DNA from: Clostridia bacterium
GTDB lineage: Bacteria; Bacillota; Clostridia; Oscillospirales; CAG-272
DNA length: 64,000 nucleotides
NCBI GenBank assembly: GCA_017462385.1
Contig: JAFTRE010000010.1
Location: forward strand, 62,001-126,000
Reading direction: 5' to 3'
Shown here piece by piece: positions 26,491 through 35,327 of the stretch. The position numbers were made by a program, and so were the translations under genes. A model generated the notes under the pieces. That model was given only the letters and a program-made list of their open reading frames with translations, was not told the DNA's origin and ran no database searches. Every line of letters starts with the position of its first letter. Position 1 is the first letter of the stretch.

Positions 26491-26512
26491 GGGCGGGACT
26501 CTTATCCCGCCC
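26491..26512 (-). terminator. possible terminator of the methyltransferase operon
   Basis: GGGCGGGA/TCCCGCCC hairpin just after the methyltransferase stop. The T-run is displaced by about 20 bases, so its efficiency is uncertain. Confidence 0.45.
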
Positions 26513-26526
26513 GCATTTTGGCTTGA

Positions 26527-27294
26527 TTATTCCGCCGGACGTCTTGCCGCAATATACCACCTATCGGCATTATCTGCGGGTGCCGCAAAATCAAAGCCGC
26601 CAAGACAGTCTATATATTCCAGTCCCGACGCCGCGAGCAGCTCGCGCAGCTTATCCAATGTATAAAGTCGCTCGCATTGGGTCTCGTCAAAGCGATCATA
26701 GCTGTTGTCATCATTGCGTTCGAAAACGCTGAGCAAAAATTCGCACAGCCCGCTCTCGGCGTCAAACGAATTCTGCCAGCCGCAATAGATTCCTTTTTCC
26801 TCGTCCTCCAGAACATACGCATTATCCGCAAAAATATGCTCAAAACGATAAGGCGTACTTACATCGAACAAAAACAGTCCGCCCGGATCGAGATAATTGC
26901 GCACCGCCGCAAAGCAAGCGAGAACATCGCTCTCCTCGGTCAGATAATTTATGCTGTCAAGACAGCATAGCACCGCGCCGACGCTTCCGTAAAGCTCAAA
27001 ATCCCGCATATCCTGCATCAAATACAGCGGGTTATTGATGCTCACCCGCCGCTCCATTGCCTCACCCAGCATTTCGGCACTGCCGTCGACCCCTATCATA
27101 TCGTATCCGCGGGCGGCAAGCTCATAAGTCATGCGTCCCGTGCCGCAGGCGAGATCAAGAACTATTTCGGGTCGGCGCCCTATATAGCGTTCAAACGCCG
27201 CCTCGACAAAGTCCGCCCAGGCGACGTAATCAAGCTCGGCATTAAGAGTATCGTATACCTCGGCAAGTCTGCCGTAAGCTCCGCTGTCGTTCAT
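26527..27294 (-). CDS. class I SAM-dependent methyltransferase
   Basis: 255 aa. Motif I VLDLACGTGRMTYELAARGY and acidic motif GVDGSAEML bind SAM; DSINYL and GGLFLFDVSTPY complete the Rossmann fold. The substrate is unknown; relatives are annotated only as small-molecule methyltransferases. It starts 2 bp after the YerC-like gene, so the pair forms an operon. Confidence 0.88.
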   Translation of the reverse strand: MNDSGAYGRLAEVYDTLNAELDYVAWADFVEAAFERYIGRRPEIVLDLACGTGRMTYELAARGYDMIGVDGSAEMLGEAMERRVSINNPLYLMQDMRDFELYGSVGAVLCCLDSINYLTEESDVLACFAAVRNYLDPGGLFLFDVSTPYRFEHIFADNAYVLEDEEKGIYCGWQNSFDAESGLCEFLLSVFERNDDNSYDRFDETQCERLYTLDKLRELLAASGLEYIDCLGGFDFAAPADNADRWYIAARRPAE

Positions 27295-27296
27295 CT

Positions 27297-27590
27297 TCAG
27301 CGACGGCGATCGAGGCGGTCGAGAACGCTGAGATAGCCGTCACTGCCATATTTCAGGCAACGGTTGACACGGCTGATGGTGGCGGTGCTGAGTCCTGTCT
27401 GCTCTGCGATCTCGGAATATATATAATTTTCCTTGAGCATTTTTGCCGCGTGCATGCGGCGGGACATTTCCTGAAGCTCGGAAACAGTGCACAGATCCTC
27501 AAAAAAGCTATAGCACTCCTCAAGGCTTTCCAGCGTCATTATTCCGCGGAACAAAAAATCAAGCTTTTCATCTCTTATCTTACTTTTCAT
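27297..27590 (-). CDS. YerC/YecD-type TrpR-like regulator
   Basis: 97 aa, matching the YerC/YecD family of TrpR-superfamily proteins. The helix-turn-helix is IYSEIAEQTGLSTATISRV (about residues 57-75), followed by the conserved NRCLKYGSDGY. DNA-binding; the regulon in Clostridia is not established. AAAGGTAAG precedes the ATG. The AT-rich stretch from 27591 to 27731 upstream shows no gene. Confidence 0.9.
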   Translation of the reverse strand: MKSKIRDEKLDFLFRGIMTLESLEECYSFFEDLCTVSELQEMSRRMHAAKMLKENYIYSEIAEQTGLSTATISRVNRCLKYGSDGYLSVLDRLDRRR

Positions 27591-27731
27591 ATTTATGCTT
27601 ACCTTTCAGCAAAAATGATTTATATTTATATTTTAATACATTTTTCTGCTAAAGTAAAGAGGTTTTTCGAAATTTATCACATATTTTACATTTTTAAATG
27701 TAAAAAACAGTGACAAATGACGAAACAAATT

Positions 27732-27767
27732 AAGAAAGCCTTTTCGCGCAAGCAAAAAGGCTTTCTT
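27732..27767 (-). terminator. terminator of murC
   Basis: AAGAAAGCCTTTT stem and inverse (loop about 10 nt) 23 bp after the murC stop, followed by TTAATTTG. Confidence 0.8.
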
Positions 27768-27790
27768 AGCTATTCATTATTCATTTCTTA

Positions 27791-29200
27791 TCAGTCAAGC
27801 TCCAGCATGGAGAACAGCTTGCATATATCCCCGGCTCCCATAATGATAAGCGTATCGTCCTCGCGGATATTATTATTTAGATATTCCGCGATATGAGCCA
27901 TATCCCCCACATATTCCGCGCGCATTCCTATCGCCTGTGCAAGCTTCTCGGCGCTGACTCCGCAGTCCTCACCGACTCGTGCGGCGTAAATATCGGCGAC
28001 GATAACTCTGTCCGCAGCTTCAAACGCCGTTGCAAACTCATCGAACAGCGCTGCTGTGCGGTTGTATGTATGCGACTGAAAGACACAGATCAGCTCGCCT
28101 CGGCTGTCATCGGGGCGTACCGCCGCCAACGCTTCGAGCGATGCGCGTATTTCGGTGGGATGGTGCGCGTAATCATCATAAACACGGGCCCCCTTCAGCT
28201 TGCCCTTGTACTCCATGCGACGTGACGCGCCCGTAAAATATCCCAATCCACGGCATATATCCTCGGCAGGTATGCCGCAAAGGTCGGCAACAGCAAGAGC
28301 TGCCAGGGCGTTTGAAATGCTATGCAGCCCGGGGATGGCAAGATGGACACGACACAAAAACTCGCCGCGGCGCAGCACGTCAAATGAATATTTTCCGTTT
28401 TCGGCAACGATATTTGTTGCAAGATAATCGGCTCCCGGGCTGTGCAAACTGAATGTCACCGTCGGCACGCCTGCTCTTTCGACCACCTCACGGACATTTT
28501 CGTCGTCCGCATTTGCGACCACACACTCGCAACCGGGTCTCTTAACAAAAGCTTCGAATGAATTTTTTATGTGATCGATACCCGAAAAATAATCCAGATG
28601 GTCGGGCTCAATGTTGAGTATGACCGCTATGGTCGGGTAAAAATCCAAAAAGGAGTCGCGGTATTCGCACGCCTCAAATATCATGCTGTCGCGGCTTCCG
28701 ACACGCCACGCGCCGCCCATTTTGGCAAGCTCCGCCCCCGAAAGCACGGTCGGGTCGACACCCGCATCCATAAATACAGAGGCGCACATGGAGGTACAGG
28801 TGCTCTTGCCGTGCATGCCCGAAATGCCTATACGGCGGCGGTATCCCGTCATAAGATATCCCATATAATCGGCGCGGGAAATGCAGGGCAATCCCGCCGC
28901 GCGAGCCGCGGAATATTCGGGGTTGTCATCGGGGATGGCAACAGTATAGACGATAACGTCGCACCCCTCTATATTTTCTGCCTTATGCTCATATGATATC
29001 TTTATGCCCTCGCGTTCAAGGCGCTCGCAAAGCGCACTGCGGGTATGATCTGAGCCGGCAACATAATAACCGGATGCATGAGTCAGATGAGCCAAGGAGG
29101 ACATATTGATGCCGCCGATGCCGATGAAAAAAACTCCTCGGCAGTCTTTCAAAATGTTGCGAACGGCATCCGCGCCGTAATGTGTATTTTCTGTCAACAT
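27791..29200 (-). CDS. murC: UDP-N-acetylmuramate--L-alanine ligase
   Basis: Adds L-Ala to UDP-MurNAc in peptidoglycan precursor synthesis; cytoplasmic Mur ligase. 469 aa from the ATG at 29200 (AAAGGAT upstream); the longer open frame lacks a credible start. FFIGIGGINMSSLA is the N-terminal nucleotide-sugar domain. The ATP loop is GMHGKSTC, a Ser instead of Thr variant of GTHGKTT. NIEPDHLDYF, YDDYAHHPTEI and the C-terminal MGAGDI are typical of MurC. Monocistronic. Confidence 0.95.
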   Translation of the reverse strand: MLTENTHYGADAVRNILKDCRGVFFIGIGGINMSSLAHLTHASGYYVAGSDHTRSALCERLEREGIKISYEHKAENIEGCDVIVYTVAIPDDNPEYSAARAAGLPCISRADYMGYLMTGYRRRIGISGMHGKSTCTSMCASVFMDAGVDPTVLSGAELAKMGGAWRVGSRDSMIFEACEYRDSFLDFYPTIAVILNIEPDHLDYFSGIDHIKNSFEAFVKRPGCECVVANADDENVREVVERAGVPTVTFSLHSPGADYLATNIVAENGKYSFDVLRRGEFLCRVHLAIPGLHSISNALAALAVADLCGIPAEDICRGLGYFTGASRRMEYKGKLKGARVYDDYAHHPTEIRASLEALAAVRPDDSRGELICVFQSHTYNRTAALFDEFATAFEAADRVIVADIYAARVGEDCGVSAEKLAQAIGMRAEYVGDMAHIAEYLNNNIREDDTLIIMGAGDICKLFSMLELD

Positions 29201-29428
29201 AAAAACGTATCCTTTTCCGAACGCCACGGACAAAATAAGCTTGATACGTGAAAGATTTTTGTGTTTTTCACAAAAAAATTTCACGGCCATTGAATAACCG
29301 TCACAATGGTATTCTATACTAATAATCGTAAATTGGTTATTTGTTCCGCACGGGCGGAGCATACCGAACTCAATTTTTGAATGATCTAAAAACTTTATAA
29401 TGCAAAAAGCTACAGGAGGAAAAAAGCT

Positions 29429-29752
29429 ATGCAGATCACAGACATCAAAGTCAGAAAATTATTTGATGACGGACCCATGAAGGCAATCGTATCCGTGACA
29501 TTTGACGGTCAGCTCGCGGTACATGACATTAAAGTAATAAACGCACGCGATAAATTCTTCATCGTAATGCCCAGCCGCAAAAACCCCGACGACACCTACC
29601 GCGATATTGTACATCCCATCAACGCGCAGTTCAGAAGCGTTCTTGAGAGTGCTGTGATCGCAGCATACGATCAGGCGCTCAAGGATGCCGAGCTTGCCGC
29701 CGAGGCAGAGGCCGCTGAGGAGAGTGAGGAGCTCGTCGACGCAACCGTCTAA
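29429..29752 (+). CDS. spoVG: septation/sporulation regulator SpoVG
   Basis: 107 aa; the N-terminal 84 residues (MQITDIKVRKL..MKAIVSVTFD, PSRKNPDDTYRDIVHPI) match SpoVG, an RNA/DNA-binding global regulator. The C-terminus is an acidic Ala/Glu tail. AGGAGG precedes the ATG. The 228-bp gap upstream, shared with divergent murC, probably holds both promoters, but I see no convincing -35/-10 pair beyond TATAAT at 29396-29401. Confidence 0.95.
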   Translation: MQITDIKVRKLFDDGPMKAIVSVTFDGQLAVHDIKVINARDKFFIVMPSRKNPDDTYRDIVHPINAQFRSVLESAVIAAYDQALKDAELAAEAEAAEESEELVDATV

Positions 29753-29774
29753 AAATCAAAAAGTGTGATACCCC

Positions 29775-29812
29775 GTTCCGCGAAAGATGCAGATCTTTTG
29801 CGGAACATTTTT
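29775..29812 (+). terminator. terminator of spoVG
   Basis: GTTCCGCGAAAGA stem with inverse, then ATTTTTATTTT. Confidence 0.92.
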
Positions 29813-29815
29813 ATT

Positions 29816-30355
29816 TTATACACTGCCCCAGCTGAGCAGCACGCCGTTATCCCGCAGCTCCACGACGCCGAACGACGGCTCTCCGCCATCGCGCGGCGAC
29901 CCGAGCGAGCCCGGATTAAAAACATGAAGCGGTTTTTGAAGCGTCACGCAACCGAGCGTGTCACCCTCGGCGAAGTGCGCTTCATGCTTGACATGCGTGT
30001 GACCATAAAGCAGTATGTCCGCGCCCTTTGAGGCGGCGTAAGCGGCGGCGCGGTCGATACCGCCCGAGGAAACGCCGTGGCGGTCACCGTGCATCATAAG
30101 TATTCTGTACGAGCCCAGCGTGACCGTAAGCTCTGCGGGCAGGTCGGTCATGCCCATAAGGCTCCAGACATCGCAGTTGCCCCGCACCGCAAAAAGTGTT
30201 GAACCGAGCGGCTCGCAGCGCGTGATGTCGGCGTAGCCGTCACCGAGAAAAAGTATGGCATCGGGCGGCTTTATCTGTGCGGCGAGTGCCGCGCGAAGTC
30301 TGTCGGACTTGCCGTGAATATCCGATACGACAAGCAGTGTCATTGCACCTGCCAT
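29816..30355 (-). CDS. YfcE/MJ0936-family phosphodiesterase
   Basis: 179 aa. Metallophosphoesterase motifs VVSDIHG, LGDGYAD, RGNCD, MHGDRHG and LYGHTHV in canonical order with FNPGSLGSPR at the end, typical of small cytoplasmic phosphodiesterases. The ATG at 30355 follows the lipid-kinase stop by 1 bp; an in-frame ATG at 30343 is an alternative and begins closer to the conserved core. Translationally coupled to the upstream gene. Confidence 0.9.
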   Translation of the reverse strand: MAGAMTLLVVSDIHGKSDRLRAALAAQIKPPDAILFLGDGYADITRCEPLGSTLFAVRGNCDVWSLMGMTDLPAELTVTLGSYRILMMHGDRHGVSSGGIDRAAAYAASKGADILLYGHTHVKHEAHFAEGDTLGCVTLQKPLHVFNPGSLGSPRDGGEPSFGVVELRDNGVLLSWGSV

Positions 30356-30356
30356 G

Positions 30357-31310
30357 TCACACCCGCGCCGCTATCGGCTTGAAGGCGGCGGGCGTGACGC
30401 ACTCACAGCCCTCGGGCAGGCAAAATCTCAGCGCGCCCGAAAGCATTGTCAGCTTTACACTCTCATGCTCTTCCAGCTCGCCGTCTATACTGACGGAATG
30501 CTTGACCGGGAATTTTATGTCCAGGCTTGAACAGCGAACATATTCGGCGATCTCGGGCGCATCGCGGCGATCGACATATGTACCATCCTTATAAGAGGGC
30601 AACAGCGACAACAGCTTGCGGCGCGTTACATTGTTGATAAAGCATACATCCATCGTACCATCCTCGGGCGTGCCATACGGCGTCGAATGAAAGCCGCCGC
30701 CGCAATATGCGCCGTTTCCAACGCAGGTCAGAAGCAGGTCTTTATCCTGCGGTTCACCGTCGTCCACCGAAACAGTAATGCGCACACCCGGCTTTTTGAT
30801 GAGCATTTTGATAACGCCGGCGACATATGCCAGCTTGCCGGGAATAAGTGGATTTTTCTTGAGACTCACCACCTGCTTTACCACCTCGCAGTCAAAGCCG
30901 GTATTAAAGGTGTTTACAAAATATCTGTCGTTATATTTTATGAGGTCTATGCGGCGAATGCTCCCGCGTATCTGGGAGACTATATCCAGAAATTTCTCCA
31001 CAGGATGAAAATTGCGCACAAAATCATTGCCCGTGCCGACGGGAATAACGCCGACTGCGGCACACGAAAAGCCCGCCGCGCCGTTGACGACCTCGCACAG
31101 CGTTCCGTCGCCTCCGCAGGCGTAAAATCTGGTCTCCTCGCCCGCAACACACGCCGCGCGGACATAGCGCTCGGCATCGCCCGGCTCGGTAGTGCGGTAA
31201 ACAGAGTATTCGACCCCCTCCGAACGGCAAGCGTTGTTTATATCGGCTTCAAGCTTTGCCTGAGCCTTGCCCTTTCCGGACGCGGGATTGATGATAAAGC
31301 AATGTTTCAT
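30357..31310 (-). CDS. diacylglycerol/lipid kinase (YegS/BmrU type)
   Basis: 317 aa from the ATG at 31310 (GAGGTC upstream, conserved MKHCFIINPASGKGKA). The active-site loop GGDGTLCEVVNG, PVGTGNDFVR and the C-terminal TMDVCFI/SIDGE signatures identify the DAGK catalytic-domain family. It would phosphorylate diacylglycerol or a related lipid, recycling it into phospholipid or lipoteichoic acid metabolism. It precedes the YfcE-like gene by 1 bp. Confidence 0.92.
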   Translation of the reverse strand: MKHCFIINPASGKGKAQAKLEADINNACRSEGVEYSVYRTTEPGDAERYVRAACVAGEETRFYACGGDGTLCEVVNGAAGFSCAAVGVIPVGTGNDFVRNFHPVEKFLDIVSQIRGSIRRIDLIKYNDRYFVNTFNTGFDCEVVKQVVSLKKNPLIPGKLAYVAGVIKMLIKKPGVRITVSVDDGEPQDKDLLLTCVGNGAYCGGGFHSTPYGTPEDGTMDVCFINNVTRRKLLSLLPSYKDGTYVDRRDAPEIAEYVRCSSLDIKFPVKHSVSIDGELEEHESVKLTMLSGALRFCLPEGCECVTPAAFKPIAARV

Positions 31311-31346
31311 GTGTTTTGACCTCATGTTTTTAAGCATATCTATATA

Positions 31347-31375
31347 ATTATACCACTTATTCGACAGTTTGTCCA
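31347..31375 (-). promoter_or_regulatory. promoter of the lipid kinase operon
   Basis: Minus-strand TGGACA (31375-31370), 17-bp spacer, TATAAT (31352-31347). Confidence 0.85.
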
Positions 31376-31407
31376 TAGCAAACAGCAATTTAATGCCTTG
31401 CACACAC

Positions 31408-31434
31408 AAAAAGCCCCGCTATGCGGGGCTTTTT
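31408..31434 (-). terminator. terminator downstream of the S8 protease
   Basis: AAAAAGCCCCGC-TAT-GCGGGGCTTTTT, 6 bp after the protease stop; T-run on both strands. Confidence 0.95.
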
Positions 31435-31439
31435 GAATA

Positions 31440-33470
31440 TTAATCGATATCCCAAGATATACCCAAGTTGAGCGAAAACGGCGTTGAATCTATCTCTAAA
31501 ACAACGTATTGAATAAAATAATATCCCGATTCGGTCACTGTATATTCAAAAATTTCCACATTATCCACAGCCGATGTAGAAGATGCCCAGTGTATAGACG
31601 AAGATACTTGCATTAGTGCAATGTCTATATCAGTTCCATAAACATTATTACTCAGTATAACATCATCATTGCTTTTCATAAACGTTGCTGCGACTCTAAT
31701 AGTATCACCGGCATTTAGATATAGTGATACCGCAGTATCAAACTGATAATCCAACTCTGATACTGACTGTGAAATAGTAAAAAATCTTTGGTTCTGCACC
31801 GCGTATAACGCTTCGCTGGCATCAAGAAGACCTGCACCGGATCTATCTCCAAGCAAAGTCCCTCTATCCATTGGATAAGCGTTGCTTATCAGATCTGGAT
31901 TAGCGGAAGCGGACAAAATCGCTTTTACAGCCATCGGATTGGATATCAACGAATTGTTTTTCTGCATCATAAGCGCCACCGTTCCCGTAACAAATGCAGC
32001 GGAGCAGCTTGTACCTGTTAGTCCACCGGTTGTTTCATCTGCACTGTGTGGCGGAAATATGATATTTGTCCCGGAAGCAACTATATCCGGCTTATTAGTT
32101 CGATATATATTTTCCGTAACCAAACTATCCACATGCACTTCATACGGACTGCTTTTTGACAACTCGGTATTTACGTTTCCAACGACTATTGCATTGTATG
32201 CATGTGCGCTTGAGGACTTAATGCCATTAGTAAGTGTATCTTTCTCTCGGTTGCCAACCGAAAGACACATGGTGAGCATATTGTTGTGTATTTGCTCATC
32301 AATATATGCACTTACGTTTGTATATCCCATAGATCCCAATACAAAGCTGCCGTTAATAACATTAACTCCTCTTGCCAGCATTAGTTGTATTGCCGTTTGA
32401 AAATTGGCGAAATCCTAGAATTGAGTATAATATACAGTTGCTTGGGGCGCTACACCTCTATAAGTTAACCCGGACACCGTGGTAGCATCCCCTGCAATAA
32501 TTGATGTAATATATGCCCCATGTGAATCATAATTGCCCGATATGTAGTTGTCGCCGGAAATTTCGGAATTGGTTATTCTGAATATTCTTGTTCCAATGGA
32601 GCCTGATATCATCGAGTATTGTGGATTTAGTCCGACTGTATCATATCCAGGTTCAACATATTCGATTACTCCTATTTTTATGCCGCTGCCATAGCTACCG
32701 GAAAAATATGTGTTTTGTGCCAATGTAATATTTAACCGTTCTTGATTACTTGAAGCACTGGTATATAAAGCATTTTCTGCAGGAACATCAACATAATGAT
32801 CCAATCTGTTAACTATTTCCACATCAGCAATAAAAGAAATATATTGTTTTTTGGTTTCAATTATTATTAAGGAAGAATGATCCTGTATTGACAGTAATGA
32901 ATATTCCACATCGGAATTGTCAAGCAATTGAATAAAAGAATCATTGTGCGTCGACTGAATGTCGGCAACACTGCTGCGCCATTTCTTCACATATTCTTGC
33001 TGTTTGCCAATGGCGGCTATTTCAATCAGCTCCATGCCCTCATCAAGACAGCGATATATCTCAGCATCTGTCATTATTTCATCAATGCTGTAAAGCTCTC
33101 TGATATAATTAGCATCGTTACTGTTTTTTCGATATGACAGTATATTGGCAGTCGTTTCTATCTCTCTCATTTCCGACACTATCTTTTTTTCAAATCCTTC
33201 TTGGTCAGTAAAATCCTTTGATTTTATTCCGTATTTATGCTCCAACTGTATTTCCACCAAAGATAAGTCAATTAGATCCAACCATACATACATGGGTATC
33301 ATTTCGTCATCAGCGGCCGTACTTATTGCTAATTGCAATTCATCGGATATCTTATCCTCATTTGGTGGAGACGAATCGTTAGCAATAATATTAAAAGAAT
33401 AACTGTTAATTAATACAACCACTGACATTAAAAATATAAACACAGACACTATACGTTTTGATTTTTTTAT
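31440..33470 (-). pseudogene. secreted subtilisin-like (S8) protease, start lost and in-frame TAG
   Basis: One frame runs from 33470 to 31440 (676 codons), broken by TAG at 32417-32415 (codon about 352). Where ATG is expected, 7 nt after AAAGGA, there is ATA, followed by KKSKRIVSVFIFLMSVVVL, a normal signal peptide; the only start-like codon left is GTG at 33449. The subtilisin domain has DSHGAYITSIIAG (His about 317) before the stop and GTSCSAAFVTG (Ser about 490) after it. The catalytic Asp motif reads IGVIEYVEPG, with Glu in place of Asp. The C-terminal ~160 residues are a beta-rich domain. Low GC. Follows its lipoprotein partner by 25 bp. Confidence 0.85.
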
Positions 33471-33495
33471 AATTTTTCCTTTCTGTAGTAAATAA

Positions 33496-34044
33496 TTAAT
33501 ATAATCTGAAATATCGGTGTTTTATCGATTGTTCTTTGTATTTCCCTGACATTTCCGTTATATAAACAAAAAATCCCATCGCTGTATTGCTTGCTTCGGG
33601 GCGAGCAGTCGGATGCACTTGAACGATATCAATTCCTATTGTTTTGTAGCTTATTTTGCGACCGGACACATCAAATTTATAGCCGGTATGCCCGGTTTCT
33701 ATGATTGTCAGCACAAGATAATTTTTTTCGAAAAACTCATCATCGTACTTGCTTAGATCTGTAGATGTATCCTCTGGACACCAAGCCGAATGGTCCGCAG
33801 CCCTGAAGCCCTCCCAGCCTCCGGAGGTTATAACAAAGCTTTTTATGCCCGGTGTGACGCCCGCCACACCGCCAAAACTGTCAGAATCCCACGGATCGAA
33901 CAGCTCGGTCAGTTCCGAGGGATTTCCGACATACAATGGCTCGGCTTTATATGTTGCGCGCGTGCGGTACATAAGAACACATGAAGACATAAGGCTCGCA
34001 CACATGCATACGGCAAGCAAAAGTAAGATAAGTCTTTTTTTCAT
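33496..34044 (-). CDS. lipoprotein with PrcB-like domain, protease partner
   Basis: 182 aa from the ATG at 34044 (GGAGG eight bases upstream). Signal peptide with lipobox LMSSC. The mature C-terminal ~100 residues (YDDEFFEKNYLVLTIIETGH, YKFDVSGRKISY, IDIVQVHP, MGFFVYITEM) resemble the PrcB C-terminal domain, known from a lipoprotein that partners a subtilisin-like protease in Porphyromonas. That resemblance is by eye. It heads the operon with the S8 protease gene and lies after an attenuator-like leader. Confidence 0.75.
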   Translation of the reverse strand: MKKRLILLLLAVCMCASLMSSCVLMYRTRATYKAEPLYVGNPSELTELFDPWDSDSFGGVAGVTPGIKSFVITSGGWEGFRAADHSAWCPEDTSTDLSKYDDEFFEKNYLVLTIIETGHTGYKFDVSGRKISYKTIGIDIVQVHPTARPEASNTAMGFFVYITEMSGKYKEQSIKHRYFRLY

Positions 34045-34080
34045 ATTCAAAACCTCCTTATATTTGTTTTATGGGTAAAA

Positions 34081-34204
34081 AAACGCATAATGCGACCTTT
34101 GTGCATTATGCGTTTATTTTCTCGATGATATCGGGGGCAGTCGAAAGACAATAAACGCACGGGAGGGAAAAATTTGTGTGTTCGTCGCCGAGGGCTACCT
34201 TTAC
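34081..34204 (-). ncRNA. attenuator-like leader (or orphan sRNA)
   Basis: Transcript predicted from a consensus promoter (34239-34211) to a terminator AAACGCATAATGC/GCATTATGCGTTT (34115-34081) with a U7 tail, about 124 nt. Upstream arm TGCGTTTATT (34159-34150) is perfectly complementary to AATAAACGCA (34118-34109), which contains the 5' arm of the terminator, so the two stems exclude each other. The leader also has C-rich single-strand candidates (TTTCCCTCCC, CTGCCCCC). The lipoprotein ATG is 37 bp after the terminator. I recognise no riboswitch class; a stand-alone regulatory RNA is the alternative. Confidence 0.6.
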
Positions 34205-34210
34205 TACCTT

Positions 34211-34239
34211 ATTATACAGTGTATTTTCTGCATTGTCAA
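34211..34239 (-). promoter_or_regulatory. consensus promoter of the leader RNA
   Basis: Minus-strand TTGACA (34239-34234), 17-bp spacer, TATAAT (34216-34211). Confidence 0.92.
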
Positions 34240-34387
34240 CTTCTTTTTGACTAAAATGTTCATTTCTGGTATATTGCACAAAGTTCTTGTGCAACCGATC
34301 ATCCGGCTCCTATATGTATATATTATCAATGACCGCGAAGCATACATAAAAACCAATACAATATTACCGCATAGTCTCAAATCGGAC

Positions 34388-34416
34388 TTGAATAAACGCA
34401 CCTTTTGTGATAAAAT
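34388..34416 (+). promoter_or_regulatory. promoter of isomerase-sulfatase operon
   Basis: TTGAAT, 17-bp spacer, TAAAAT, 35 bp before the ATG at 34451. Confidence 0.65.
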
Positions 34417-34450
34417 AAAAGGCAAGATATATCTGCAAAAGGAGTTTTTT

Positions 34451-35299
34451 ATGAAGATAACCGCCTCCTCGCGTTTCCATACCGTCCACCCCGCAGGGCG
34501 CTTCACGCCCGTTGAGATGGCGGAGCATTTTCACAAGGTCGGCTTTGAGGGCTTTGACTTTGACATGAACGAATACACCGACGTTTACGATGCCTCCGAG
34601 CGCGACAGCATCATTTCCTCTCTTGCAGACCGCGCCGCGGCGCTGGGTCTTTCCGTCAATATGTGCCACCTGCCCTTTTACGGCAAAAAAGACTCCCGTA
34701 TGCTTGACCTCGAGCTCAATTATAAGCTCATAAAGCTCGGCATCGAGGGCGCGGCGCGTCTCGGAGTCAAAAACGGCGTAATACATCCCCAGCCGCTTAT
34801 AATGCCGCGCGAGCAGTTTGATGACGAGGACTGCTTCAAAAAAACTATAGAATATCTCACTCCCCTCGCCGAGCACGCTGCCAAGCACGGTGTACGGCTG
34901 TCGGTCGAAAACATGAGCAACCACGCCTGCGTCAACGGCATCTACCGCTATTGCTGTACCGCAGAGGAGGTCGCGCGCGTCGCCGACTATTTCGGTGCGG
35001 GCGTCTGCTGGGACTTCGGCCACGCGAACTCAGTCAAAATACCTCAGGGCGACTCGCTCCGTTATCTCGGCCGTCGCATAACCGCACTGCACATCAACGA
35101 CAATAACGGCAACAAGGACGACCATCTGCTTCCTTTCTGGGGCACTGTTGACTGGCATGACGCCATGCAGGGCCTGCGCGACAGCGGCTATGACGGTTGC
35201 TTCAACTACGAATGCCGCATGATAAAGATTCCGGCCGAGCTTCGCGATGAGCTGGGCGCATACGCCGTAGCGCTCGCAAAACGGCTCCAAAACTTCTGA
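34451..35299 (+). CDS. sugar phosphate isomerase/epimerase-like TIM barrel
   Basis: 282 aa; the true start is the ATG at 34451 after AAAAGGAG, the open frame further upstream being non-coding. AP-endonuclease-2-like barrel with likely metal ligands in NMCHLPFY, NGVIHPQP, LSVENMSNH (Glu), CWDFGHAN and ALHINDNNG. Substrate unknown. Followed 28 bp later by a sulfatase, paralleling the arrangement at 12452-16057, so it may process a sugar released from a sulfated compound. Confidence 0.85.
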   Translation: MKITASSRFHTVHPAGRFTPVEMAEHFHKVGFEGFDFDMNEYTDVYDASERDSIISSLADRAAALGLSVNMCHLPFYGKKDSRMLDLELNYKLIKLGIEGAARLGVKNGVIHPQPLIMPREQFDDEDCFKKTIEYLTPLAEHAAKHGVRLSVENMSNHACVNGIYRYCCTAEEVARVADYFGAGVCWDFGHANSVKIPQGDSLRYLGRRITALHINDNNGNKDDHLLPFWGTVDWHDAMQGLRDSGYDGCFNYECRMIKIPAELRDELGAYAVALAKRLQNF

Positions 35300-35327
35300 T
35301 CAAAACATTCGGAAAGGGTCAACATAA

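Noticed and set aside
31440..33470. Stop-codon recoding (TAG or TAA read as amino acid)
   Set aside because: TAG and TAA terminate intact genes here, the interrupted frames use both codons, and the protease also lost its ATG. Plain mutation or sequence error explains the data better.
34106..34294. 62-residue minus-strand ORF in the leader region
   Set aside because: It spans the promoter and the terminator hairpin, and no ribosome binding site precedes its ATG.
34178..34450. N-terminal extension of the TIM-barrel isomerase
   Set aside because: The extension lies upstream of a good AAAAGGAG-ATG start and covers promoter sequence; translation resembles no protein.
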